From positions 1 to 7,939 of the forward strand of contig CAIMWY010000226.1 in assembly GCA_903845315.1 (NCBI GenBank): a stretch of DNA of 7,939 nucleotides, written 5' to 3'. The notes under the pieces are model-generated. The model was not told the DNA's origin, ran no database searches, and was given only the letters and a program-made list of their open reading frames with translations. The stretch is from an uncultured Burkholderiales bacterium. Lineage in GTDB: Bacteria; Pseudomonadota; Gammaproteobacteria; Burkholderiales; Burkholderiaceae. Positions within the stretch are counted from its first letter, which is position 1, and every line of letters begins with the position of its first letter. Below, piece after piece: positions 1 to 6,500 of the stretch. The translations under genes and the position numbers were made by a program.

Positions 1-133
1 ACGAATAATGTTTCATGCCTATAGGGGCTATTCATTTTTCGTACAACCCTATCCAGCGATGTCGCGCCGCCAACATCATGCCGATCGCAGCAGGGGTTTG
101 CCATGTGAAAGAACCCTGCAGATATCTGATGAC

Positions 134-153
134 TGGATGGGTCGAGCCATCCA
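134..153. repeat. 7-bp inverted repeat, possible operator or hairpin
   Basis: TGGATGG (134-140) is followed by the six-base spacer GTCGAG and the exact reverse complement CCATCCA (147-153). It lies about 120 bp upstream of the start codon of the binding-protein gene. There is no T-run after it, so it does not look like an intrinsic terminator. It could be a binding site for a dimeric regulator or a small RNA stem. An arm of 7 bp can occur by chance, so the role is inference. Confidence 0.35.
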
Positions 154-261
154 TTGAATCTGAATAACTGTTTGCTACTTAACGCATAACCAGGTTTCGG
201 TCAGTTGTTCTACGATGAAAAAATAACACGTGCGCCTTTACCAGCGCCCCAAAATTCTTAC

Positions 262-266
262 AGGAG
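262..266 (+). promoter_or_regulatory. Ribosome-binding site deciding the start at 274
   Basis: AGGAG lies seven bases before ATG 274. This favours 274 over the earlier in-frame TTG at 205, which would add 23 residues in front of a normal signal peptide and has no comparable site. Confidence 0.8.
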
Positions 267-273
267 ACACTTG

Positions 274-1251
274 ATGCATGGTTTTTCAATCAAAGACAGT
301 TTTTCTAAGACATTGGTCAGCCTCTCACTTCTGCTCATGGCCAGCTATGCCAGCGCACAAACGAAAACGGTCACGTTTTTAGTACCGTTTGCCCCCGGTG
401 GCCCCTCCGATCAAGTCGCCCGCGCCATCGCACAAAAAGTTTCAACGAACACAGGCTGGAGTGTTTTGGTAGACAACAAGCCAGGCGGCGGTGGACAAAT
501 TGGCGCCAATGCCTTGAAGCTTGCACCCGCTGATGGGAAAACAATTTTCATTGGCGATATCGGTGTGCTGGCCGTCAATAAATCCCTCTACAAAAATTTG
601 TCTTTCGATACCTTGAAAGATTTTCAGCCCCTCACATTGGCTGCACGCTCCCCCATGTTGTTGCTGGTTCCCGGGTCGAGCTCCGCCAAAACGCCAGGGG
701 ACATCGTCAAAGAATCTAAATCCGCCTCACAAGGTGTGTCTTATGCGTCGCAAGGCATTGGCATCGGCGGGCACTTGCTGGGTGAAATGTTCAAGTCCCA
801 AACCAATGCCAACTTTGTACACATCCCCTACAAAGGCGCAGCGCCAGCAGTTCAGGATTTGCTGGCTGGCCGAGTCGGCTTTTTGTTTGAAGTTCCCGCA
901 GCAACGCTTCAACATGTGAAAGAAGGAAAGCTCAGAGCACTGGCGGTTGCCTCAGACAAACGCACCACACTCTTGCCCGACCTTCCCACCATGAATGAAG
1001 CGGGAGTGCCCAATGTGTCGATGGACATTTGGTGGGGGATCGTTGCCAAGTCCGGCACCTCACCAGAAGACACCGCAGCTTTGAACAAAGCGTTGAGAGA
1101 TGCCATCGATTCCGACGAATTAAAAACTCGGTTCGCGTCGCTTGGGATTTATCTGCAAAGCAGCACCCCCGCTGAATTGGGTGCCATTTTTTCGGCAGAA
1201 ATTCCCAGACTGGGCAAGGTCGTGCGCGACTCCGGTGCCAGCGTCGATTGA
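274..1251 (+). CDS. Tripartite tricarboxylate transporter substrate-binding protein (Bug/TctC family)
   Basis: A 325-residue periplasmic solute-binding protein. In this family the protein captures a small carboxylate or similar ligand and delivers it to a TctA/TctB membrane pair, or acts as a ligand sensor. Residues 1-28 are a signal peptide: a short basic start, hydrophobic SLSLLLMASY, and cleavage after ASA. Family hallmarks follow: PFAPGGPSDQVAR (38-50), NKPGGGGQIGAN (68-79), and HIPYKGAAPAVQDLLAGR (183-200), a loop and helix typical of Bug proteins. The length matches the family's usual size. The start is set by AGGAG seven bases upstream. No tctA or tctB is nearby, so this is an orphan of the sort abundant in Burkholderiales. 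The ligand cannot be read from the sequence. The gene looks AT-richer than the sox genes downstream. The next gene follows after 68 bp on the same strand with no clear terminator between them. Confidence 0.95.
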   Translation: MHGFSIKDSFSKTLVSLSLLLMASYASAQTKTVTFLVPFAPGGPSDQVARAIAQKVSTNTGWSVLVDNKPGGGGQIGANALKLAPADGKTIFIGDIGVLAVNKSLYKNLSFDTLKDFQPLTLAARSPMLLLVPGSSSAKTPGDIVKESKSASQGVSYASQGIGIGGHLLGEMFKSQTNANFVHIPYKGAAPAVQDLLAGRVGFLFEVPAATLQHVKEGKLRALAVASDKRTTLLPDLPTMNEAGVPNVSMDIWWGIVAKSGTSPEDTAALNKALRDAIDSDELKTRFASLGIYLQSSTPAELGAIFSAEIPRLGKVVRDSGASVD

Positions 1252-1308
1252 ATGACAAAATTGGGGGTGGCCCGTGAGTCGGCCTGTTCCTGGTCGAGCA
1301 CGTTCAAT

Positions 1309-1312
1309 GAGG
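1309..1312 (+). promoter_or_regulatory. Ribosome-binding site supporting a TTG start
   Basis: GAGG lies seven bases before TTG 1320. It supports the non-ATG start of the DMT permease. The first in-frame ATG codons (residues 25-26) would remove most of the first membrane helix. Confidence 0.65.
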
Positions 1313-1319
1313 ATATTTT

Positions 1320-2234
1320 TTGAACACCCCCCTACAACCTGGCAACCGCCTTTCGCTGGTTTCCTTCGCCACCCTGTTGCTGATTGCGCTGATGATGGGG
1401 TCCAACCACGTCGCGGCGCGTTTTGCATTTCAAAACGGGGTCGATGTCGCCACCGCAGCCACCATGCGCAGTGGCGGAACTGGTTTGGCACTGGCTTTTT
1501 TAATTTGGCAACAAAAGGTACCGATCGCACTGAGTCGCCAAAATAAACGCGGCCTGCTCGCCATCGGTGCCTTGGTGGGTGTGCAGAGTTTGTTGATCTA
1601 CTCTTCGGTAGCTCGCATTCCCGTTGCGCTGGCCTTGTTGGCTTTCAACTCTTACCCATTGTGGGCCACCGCTTGGGCGCGTTTGATCTACCGCCATCGC
1701 CCCGAGCCCGTGATGTTGCGTGCCATGCCAGTGATGTTGATAGGCTTGGCTTTGGCCTTGGATGTGTTGGGTGCAGCCTCAGGGCTAGGCGCGCAAGCGC
1801 AGTGGTCCTTGATTGGCATTGGCGTGGGCTTTGCCATCGCGGCTGCTTTGACTTTCAGCTTGGCCTTGGTGCTGATTCAGCAGGAAACCATTGGCGTCGA
1901 CGGCCGAGTGCGCACCTTGAGCACCATGTGTTGCGCCTCGGCGCTGGGACTGGTGGCAGTCAGCACGCAAGGGGGATTTCATTGGCCCACAGCAGATGCA
2001 GGTTGGTGGGGCTTGGTAGGGCTCACGGCCTTGTACGGCACGGCGTTCACCATCATGTTCACCGTCTTGCCGCGTTTGGGGGTGGTGGGGAACTCCGCCA
2101 TCATGAACATAGAACCCATCTTTGCACTGGTGTTGGCTTGGCTGCTGCTCGACCAAGCCATTGCGCCCATCCAAGTCGTCGGTGGTTTGATCGTGGTCGC
2201 CACGGTGGTTTATCTCGGTGTGCGCAAGCGATGA
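1320..2234 (+). CDS. EamA-type DMT-superfamily inner-membrane permease
   Basis: A 304-residue membrane protein made of two EamA repeats. About ten hydrophobic segments can be followed: roughly 13-33, 45-63, 79-97, 101-123, 131-151, 163-187, 200-215, 229-250, 258-279 and 284-301. The second repeat has the family's characteristic stretch around NIEPIFALVLAWLLLDQ (263-279). Members usually export metabolites such as amino acids or their derivatives; the substrate here is unknown. The start codon is TTG, chosen because GAGG precedes it and because the first helix is kept. The last codons overlap soxX: the sequence ATGA at 2231-2234 holds both the soxX start and this gene's stop. Translational coupling to soxX is therefore likely, and a role in sulfur metabolism (for example export of a sulfur compound) is possible, but that is inference from position only. 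Confidence 0.9.
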   Translation: MNTPLQPGNRLSLVSFATLLLIALMMGSNHVAARFAFQNGVDVATAATMRSGGTGLALAFLIWQQKVPIALSRQNKRGLLAIGALVGVQSLLIYSSVARIPVALALLAFNSYPLWATAWARLIYRHRPEPVMLRAMPVMLIGLALALDVLGAASGLGAQAQWSLIGIGVGFAIAAALTFSLALVLIQQETIGVDGRVRTLSTMCCASALGLVAVSTQGGFHWPTADAGWWGLVGLTALYGTAFTIMFTVLPRLGVVGNSAIMNIEPIFALVLAWLLLDQAIAPIQVVGGLIVVATVVYLGVRKR

Positions 2235-2641
2235 ACTCAGCCCTCCTCCCAAAAGCCCTGGCACTGTGCCTTGTTGTAACAGCCATCACCAGCACAGCCC
2301 AAAGCTTGAGCGATGCAGAGCTGGGCTTGCGCATCATGGCCAACCGCCAGCAAGGCAACTGCGTGACCTGCCATCAGGTGAGCGTGCTGCGCGATGCCAA
2401 AGGCATTGACGGCGCCTCGGGCAAGCAAGGCGACTTTGGGCCCTCGCTGGATGGCGTGGCCCAGCGCTACAGCCTGGCGCAACTGCGCCAGTGGGTGATG
2501 GATGCGCGCAAGCTCAGCGCCAACACACTCATGCCGCCGTTTGGCAGCTTAGAAGGCACCACCCTAGCCAACCCTGCAAGACCCATGCTCAGTCTGGATG
2601 AAATAGACAAGGTGACAGCAGCCTTGGCCAGTTTGCGCTAG
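2231..2641 (+). CDS. soxX: SoxX, monoheme c-type cytochrome subunit of SoxXA
   Basis: A 136-residue periplasmic cytochrome c. With SoxA it forms SoxXA, which oxidatively joins thiosulfate to the cysteine of SoxY and passes electrons on to a cytochrome. A signal peptide covers about residues 1-25 (hydrophobic ALALCLVVTAIT, cleavage near STAQS). The heme-attachment motif CVTCH is at 44-48. The likely distal ligand is Met101 in NTLMPPFG, a typical SoxX setting. GDFGPSLDGVAQRY (68-81) is also family-like. The start is the ATG that overlaps the permease stop. No strong ribosome-binding site precedes it, so translation probably depends on coupling with the upstream gene. soxY follows 11 bp after the stop. 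No soxK-like gene is present. Identification rests on the motifs together with the adjacent soxY, soxZ and soxA. Confidence 0.93.
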   Translation: MNSALLPKALALCLVVTAITSTAQSLSDAELGLRIMANRQQGNCVTCHQVSVLRDAKGIDGASGKQGDFGPSLDGVAQRYSLAQLRQWVMDARKLSANTLMPPFGSLEGTTLANPARPMLSLDEIDKVTAALASLR

Positions 2642-2652
2642 AGTGCGCAACC

Positions 2653-3105
2653 ATGCTTCAACCACACACATCGTTGCATCGTCGCACTTGTCTCGCCGGT
2701 TTCGGCGCAGCGGCCGTGGGTGTGTTCAACAGCCCGCATGCGCTGGCTGCCCCAGACCTCAATTCACAAACTGATCTACAAGCTCGTGGTTTGCAATCCA
2801 ACGGCATTGAAGTCACCATGCCGCCGCTGGCCGACAACGGCAATGCCATTCCCTTCCAGTTCACATTGCAAGCACCTGCTGGCAAACAGTTGGTCGGCCT
2901 TGACATCATTGCGCCCGAAAACCCCAACCGCGTCATCTTGCGACTCAAATTTGGACAAGCACAAACCCGTTTCAAGTTCAGCACCCGCATTCGCTTGGCC
3001 ATGAGCCAAGAGGTATGGGTCTTGGCGCACCTCAACGATGGCAGCAGCTTGGGTCGACCTACCCACACGGTGGTCACCGCCACGGCCTGTTTTGACGAGA
3101 CTTAA
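2653..3105 (+). CDS. soxY: SoxY, sulfur-carrying subunit of SoxYZ, with atypical C-terminus
   Basis: A 150-residue exported protein that pairs with SoxZ; in the Sox pathway, intermediates ride on a cysteine near the SoxY C-terminus. The N-terminus resembles a Tat signal: HRRTCLAGFGAAAVGVF (9-25), with cleavage near HALA at about 29-32. SoxYZ is known to be exported by Tat with SoxY carrying the signal. The body has the family's Ig-like fold features, with VTMPPLADNGNAIPFQF at 54-70 and APENPNRVILRLKFG at 87-101. The oddity is the tail. Canonical SoxY ends in GGCGG or similar, whereas this one ends TATACFDET. Cys146 is kept five residues from the end, but the flanking glycines that let the arm swing are absent. 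The surrounding frame gives no sign of a frameshift that would restore GGCGG. It is probably still a functional carrier, though a divergent one. Confidence 0.9.
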   Translation: MLQPHTSLHRRTCLAGFGAAAVGVFNSPHALAAPDLNSQTDLQARGLQSNGIEVTMPPLADNGNAIPFQFTLQAPAGKQLVGLDIIAPENPNRVILRLKFGQAQTRFKFSTRIRLAMSQEVWVLAHLNDGSSLGRPTHTVVTATACFDET

Positions 3106-3108
3106 TCC

Positions 3109-3447
3109 ATGGCACAAACGCTCGACCTCCCCGTGCGCCTGTCGCTGGCCGGGCCTGTGCGCGCCAATGCCGAGGTGGAGGTCCGCTTGCTGCTAGGGCA
3201 TGTGATGGAAACTGGGTTTCGCCATGACAGCTCGGGTGTGCAAGTGGCCAAAGACATTTTGCAATTCGTCAAAGTGCACGTGGGCGATACGCTGGTTTTT
3301 GAGTCCGAGCTAGGTACCGGCATGGCTGCCAACCCGATGTTCTTTTTTTCGTTCACCTTGCCACCCCAAGCCGGTGACATGGTGGTGAGTTGGGCCGACC
3401 ACCAAGGTCGAACGGGCCAACTGCGTCGCCCCTTGGTCTACCGCTGA
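3109..3447 (+). CDS. soxZ: SoxZ, partner subunit of the SoxYZ sulfur carrier
   Basis: A 112-residue protein, a little over the typical 100 or so. SoxZ binds SoxY and shapes the surface recognised by the other Sox enzymes; it carries no substrate itself. It has no signal peptide, as expected, because it is co-exported with SoxY through the Tat route. Family motifs are clear: HVMETGFRHDSSG (31-43, compared with the usual HPMETGxRxDxxG) and GMAANPMFFFSF (71-82), followed by a WADHQG turn (95-100) equivalent to the WxDxxG of other SoxZ proteins. It begins 3 bp after the soxY stop and ends 5 bp before soxA, so it is certainly in the same transcript. No strong ribosome-binding site precedes the ATG, which suggests translational coupling. 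Confidence 0.95.
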   Translation: MAQTLDLPVRLSLAGPVRANAEVEVRLLLGHVMETGFRHDSSGVQVAKDILQFVKVHVGDTLVFESELGTGMAANPMFFFSFTLPPQAGDMVVSWADHQGRTGQLRRPLVYR

Positions 3448-3452
3448 ACGCC

Positions 3453-4226
3453 ATGAGCCAACGCAGCTTTTGGCGGCGTCTGCTGGTGTTGTCTACCAGC
3501 CTCGGTCTGCCGCTGCTTGTCGATGCACAAGCCCTGCTGAGCGGCAACCTTTTTTTAACGCCGCAACTGCAAGCCATGCAGCAAGACGCCGATGCCAACC
3601 CCGTCACGCTGTGGATTGAAAAAGGTCAAACCTTGTGGCGCACCGGCTGCCAAAGCTGTCACAACACGCCAGAGGCTTTGCGCAACGCAGCGGCCCAACA
3701 TCCCCGCCTGGTCACACGCAATGACAACGCCAGCTTGGTCAACTTAGAAGACCAAATCAATGTGTGCCGCCAACGCGCAGGCCAAAGTCCACAGGGTGTG
3801 GAAGACGGCGACACCCTGTCGCTCAGCGCCTTGCTGCACAGCGTGGGCAAGGGGCAAGCCATGCATGTGCAAGCGCCCGCAGATGCGCAAGGTCAGCAAC
3901 GCTGGCAGGCGGAGTTGGCGCAAGGCGTCCAGCTGTACGCCACCCGCATGGGCCGCCTCAACTTGGCGTGTGTGCATTGCCATGACGGCAAAGTAGGGGC
4001 GGCCTTACGCGCTGAGGTGGTGAGTCCGGGTCATCCCAGTGGCTTTCCGATTTACCGCTTGAACTGGCAAAACCTGGGCTCCATCGACCGGCGTTTGCGT
4101 GCCTGTTACTCCGGCGTGCAGGCCACGCTGCCCCCCTCGGGCAGCCCCGCCCTGCGGCAGTTGGAGCTCTACCTCAAGGTTCGCGCCGAGGGCATGCCTC
4201 TGGACGGGCCGTCGATACGGCGGTGA
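3453..4226 (+). CDS. soxA: SoxA, diheme cytochrome c subunit of SoxXA
   Basis: A 257-residue periplasmic cytochrome, the catalytic subunit of SoxXA (L-cysteine S-thiosulfotransferase). A signal peptide covers about residues 1-27 (WRRLLVLSTSLGLPLL, cleavage near DAQA). Two heme motifs are intact: CQSCH at 66-70 and CVHCH at 173-177, so this is the diheme form; some SoxA proteins have lost the first heme. Cys105 in INVCRQR matches the cysteine that ligates heme 1 in characterised diheme SoxA. Cys218 in RLRACYSGVQ matches the active-site cysteine found as a persulfide ligand of heme 2. GFPIYRLNWQNLGSIDRR (197-214) is also a family stretch. The ATG at 3453 is chosen because it starts the signal peptide and sits 5 bp after soxZ; the longer in-frame opening at 3390 lies inside soxZ. 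A terminator hairpin follows 22 bp later, and no soxB comes after it. Confidence 0.95.
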   Translation: MSQRSFWRRLLVLSTSLGLPLLVDAQALLSGNLFLTPQLQAMQQDADANPVTLWIEKGQTLWRTGCQSCHNTPEALRNAAAQHPRLVTRNDNASLVNLEDQINVCRQRAGQSPQGVEDGDTLSLSALLHSVGKGQAMHVQAPADAQGQQRWQAELAQGVQLYATRMGRLNLACVHCHDGKVGAALRAEVVSPGHPSGFPIYRLNWQNLGSIDRRLRACYSGVQATLPPSGSPALRQLELYLKVRAEGMPLDGPSIRR

Positions 4227-4248
4227 TCGGCAGGCCCCCAAAGAAAAA

Positions 4249-4271
4249 GCCCAACTGCCAAGCAGTTGGGC
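4249..4271 (-). terminator. Intrinsic terminator between convergent operons
   Basis: GCCCAACTGC (4249-4258), loop CAA and GCAGTTGGGC (4262-4271) form a perfect 10-bp stem. On the - strand the stem is followed by TTTTTCTT (complement of 4241-4248), a classic U-tract, so it should end the transcript of the molybdenum-hydroxylase operon, whose last stop codon is 18 bp away. On the + strand only CTT follows, so stopping of the sox transcript there would be weaker, although the position just after soxA suggests it serves both. Confidence 0.88.
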
Positions 4272-4288
4272 CTTCCAAACCCAAGCGT

Positions 4289-6487
4289 TTAAACCAAGGT
4301 CAAGCCGTGCTTGCGCAGTGGCAAGTCGCGTTGTGGTTTGCCGGTGGCCGCGTAAATCGCGTTCAGCACCGCTGGGCCCACCACGCAGATGGTGGGTTCG
4401 CCCACACCGCCCCAGAAGTCGCCGGTGGGCACCAGGACGGTTTCCACCTTGGGGGTTTCTTTCAGACGCATCAGTGGGTAGGTGTCAAAGTTGCGCTCTT
4501 TCATGCGCCCCTTCTCGACCGTGTTTTCTCCCAAGAACACCCCCGACAAGCCCATGACCACCGAGCCCTCAATTTGAGCGCGCACTTGGGCCGGGTTGAC
4601 CACATGGCCCGAGTTCAAAGCAAACACCATGCGGTGAATCTTGACCTCACCCTTGGGCGACACCGACACCTCGGCCACGGCTGCCGAGTAACTGGCGTAG
4701 CCCATGAACTGCGCAATGCCACGGAACACACCGGGTGGCAGAGGCTTGCCCCAGTCACCCGTTTCTGCTGCCGCGTTGAGCACGCCCAAATGCTTGGGGT
4801 GGTTCTTCATCAAAGCACGACGGAACTCCAGCGAGTCTTTGCCTGCTGCGCGCGCGCACTCTTCCAAGAAGCACTCCATGTAAATGCCGTTTTGGTTGGT
4901 GTTGACACCACGCCATGGGCCTACCGGCACATGGGTGTTGCGCATCACGTACTCGGTCAGCAAATTGGGGAAGGTATAGCCCAACTGCGCGTCGCCTGGT
5001 TCAGCCCAAAAACCTTGCAACTGACGCACGTCTTTGTTGTTTTTGATCGCCATGGGTGCCAACAAAGCGTTCAGCGACTGGCCCGACACACGCAATTGAA
5101 ATGCCGTCATATTGCCCTGCGCATCAATGCCTGCCGACATCTTGGCCATCGAGATGGGACGGTAAAAGTCTTGCGTCATGTCTTCTTCCCGGCTCCACAC
5201 CAGCTTGATGGGTTTGCCCGGGAACTTCTTGGCCACCAGCGCGGCTTGGTTCACATACTCTTGCTGACCACCGCGGCGGCCCAAGCCGCCGCCCAAGTCC
5301 ATCTTGTAGACATCGCATTGCGTCAGCGGAAAGCCCGTGGCCTCGGCCAAGGCGGCCAACGAAGCTTCGGCACTTTGTGTGGGCACCCAAGCCTCAGCCC
5401 GGTTGCCGGTGATACGCACGGTGCAATTCATCGGCTCCATCGTGGCATGGGCCAAGAAGGGGCTGGTGTAGGTGGCTTCGACTTTCTTGGTGGCTTGCGC
5501 AATGGCAGCGGGCGCGTCGCCCTCTTTGCGCTGCCAGAAGTCCCCATTGGCCGTCAGGCCCTCGCGCAGCATGGCGTCGATGGTGGCGCTCGATGTATTG
5601 CCATTCACCCCGTCATCCCACACGATCGGCAATTCAGCCAAAGCGGTTTTGGCACGCCAGAAGGTGTCGGCCACCACGGCCAAGGTGCTGTCGTTGATTT
5701 TGACCACGCCTTTGACACCGCGCATTTTGGCAATCTTGCTGTCGTCGTAACTGACCAACTTGCCGCCAAACACCGGACTTTGCATGACCGCTGCGTTGAG
5801 CATGCCGGGCAACTGCAAATCGATGCTGAAGGTCTTGCGACCATCCACTTTGTCGGCGGTGTCCAAGCGACGCATGGACTTGCCCGCAATGCGCCATTGG
5901 CTGGGCTTTTTCAAGACGATGTTTTTGGGGTCGGGTGCGGTTAACTTGGCAGCATCGTCGGCCACTTTGCCATAGCTCAAGGTGCGGCCCGAGATGGCGT
6001 GAGTGATCATGCCTTCTTTGGCCATCACCTCGACCACGGGCACATTCCAGCGGTTGGCCGCAGCTTGCATGAGCATCAGGCGTGCAGCAGCACCGCCACG
6101 GCGCACGTAGTCGTGCGAGCTGCGAATACCTCGGCTGCCGCCCGTTGACATGTCGCCCCAAGCGCGGTTGCGCGCCAAGCTCTGGCCTGGGGTAGGCATT
6201 TCGGTGGTGACTTTGGACCAATCGCAATCGAGCTCTTCGGCCACCAATTGGGCCAAGCCCGTGCGGGTGCCTTGACCCATTTCTGAGCGCGCAATGCGAA
6301 TCACCACGCTGTCATCGGGTTTGACCACCACCCAGATATTGATTTCGTTCGGTGTGAGGGTGGTGTAGGCGGCTTGTGCCATGGCGTTGGGCGCAAAGCT
6401 CAGGCCCAGCGCCAAGCCACTGCCGACGGCGGCAGAGCTGACCAAGAAGTGGCGACGTGAGGTGTTGAGTGTTGAGGTATGTGTCAT
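4289..6487 (-). CDS. Molybdopterin-binding hydroxylase subunit, IorB-like (xanthine dehydrogenase family)
   Basis: A 732-residue large subunit of a molybdenum hydroxylase, similar to the beta subunit of isoquinoline 1-oxidoreductase and related membrane-associated aldehyde dehydrogenases. Such enzymes hydroxylate N-heterocycles or oxidise aldehydes with water as the oxygen source. The N-terminus is a clear Tat signal, SRRHFLVSS (10-18), with cleavage near NAMAQ (34-38), so the enzyme is exported folded with its cofactor. Motifs in order: EMGQGTRTGLAQLVAEELD (69-87); HATMEPMNC (347-355); GGGLGRRGG (399-407); PVGPWRGVNTNQNG (521-534); GGVGEPTICVVGPAVLNAI (693-711), where Glu697 matches the family's catalytic glutamate. 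The AYRCSFR loop of CO dehydrogenase is absent, so it is not CoxL. The start is ATG 6487, preceded by GAGAGG. The partner iron-sulfur gene ends 11 bp upstream. No flavin subunit, dedicated cytochrome or XdhC-type maturation gene is seen. The substrate is unknown. Confidence 0.9.
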   Translation of the reverse strand: MTHTSTLNTSRRHFLVSSAAVGSGLALGLSFAPNAMAQAAYTTLTPNEINIWVVVKPDDSVVIRIARSEMGQGTRTGLAQLVAEELDCDWSKVTTEMPTPGQSLARNRAWGDMSTGGSRGIRSSHDYVRRGGAAARLMLMQAAANRWNVPVVEVMAKEGMITHAISGRTLSYGKVADDAAKLTAPDPKNIVLKKPSQWRIAGKSMRRLDTADKVDGRKTFSIDLQLPGMLNAAVMQSPVFGGKLVSYDDSKIAKMRGVKGVVKINDSTLAVVADTFWRAKTALAELPIVWDDGVNGNTSSATIDAMLREGLTANGDFWQRKEGDAPAAIAQATKKVEATYTSPFLAHATMEPMNCTVRITGNRAEAWVPTQSAEASLAALAEATGFPLTQCDVYKMDLGGGLGRRGGQQEYVNQAALVAKKFPGKPIKLVWSREEDMTQDFYRPISMAKMSAGIDAQGNMTAFQLRVSGQSLNALLAPMAIKNNKDVRQLQGFWAEPGDAQLGYTFPNLLTEYVMRNTHVPVGPWRGVNTNQNGIYMECFLEECARAAGKDSLEFRRALMKNHPKHLGVLNAAAETGDWGKPLPPGVFRGIAQFMGYASYSAAVAEVSVSPKGEVKIHRMVFALNSGHVVNPAQVRAQIEGSVVMGLSGVFLGENTVEKGRMKERNFDTYPLMRLKETPKVETVLVPTGDFWGGVGEPTICVVGPAVLNAIYAATGKPQRDLPLRKHGLTLV

Positions 6488-6494
6488 GGTGCGT

Positions 6495-6500
6495 CCTCTC
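6495..6500 (-). promoter_or_regulatory. Ribosome-binding site overlapping the upstream stop codon
   Basis: On the - strand GAGAGG lies seven bases before ATG 6487 and shares bases with the TGA of the iron-sulfur subunit (6501-6499). This sets the start at 6487 instead of the in-frame TTG at 6502 and makes coupled translation of the two subunits likely. Confidence 0.8.

Larger units (their letters stand above)
1..273. other. Upstream non-coding region, no supported gene
   Basis: No long reading frame with a ribosome-binding site is visible here. The stretch is AT-richer than the sox region and probably carries the promoter of the binding-protein gene that starts at 274. I could not pick a convincing -35/-10 pair; the best candidates (TTGAAT at 154-159, CATAAC at 185-190) are not properly spaced with each other. 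On the - strand, short open frames begin at ATG 35-33 and ATG 16-14 and run off the left edge. They could be the first codons of a divergent gene, but too little is present to call one. A 7-bp inverted repeat lies at 134-153. Confidence 0.6.

Noticed and set aside
1..35. Start of a divergent gene on the - strand
   Set aside because: Only about 11 codons are visible, there is no good ribosome-binding site, and no family can be recognised.
205..273. Upstream TTG start for the Bug-family protein
   Set aside because: It would put 23 residues before a normal signal peptide, and only ATG 274 has a good ribosome-binding site.
1252..1319. Terminator between the binding protein and the permease
   Set aside because: GGCC repeats at about 1269 and 1281 give only a short weak stem and no T-run follows; not a convincing terminator.
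1661..2230. Possible N-terminal extension of SoxX reaching back to 1661
   Set aside because: The region is coding in another frame for the permease, the extension translates to low-quality His/Arg-rich sequence, and the ATG at 2231 gives a proper signal peptide.
3390..3452. Longer SoxA starting inside soxZ
   Set aside because: The added residues are not signal-like, and ATG 3453 directly begins a signal peptide 5 bp after the soxZ stop.
4223..5944. Long + strand open frame of 573 codons opposite the molybdopterin subunit
   Set aside because: It is the antisense shadow of a well-supported gene on the - strand. Its translation is rich in His, Gln, Gly and Arg with no recognisable domain, and no ribosome-binding site fits.
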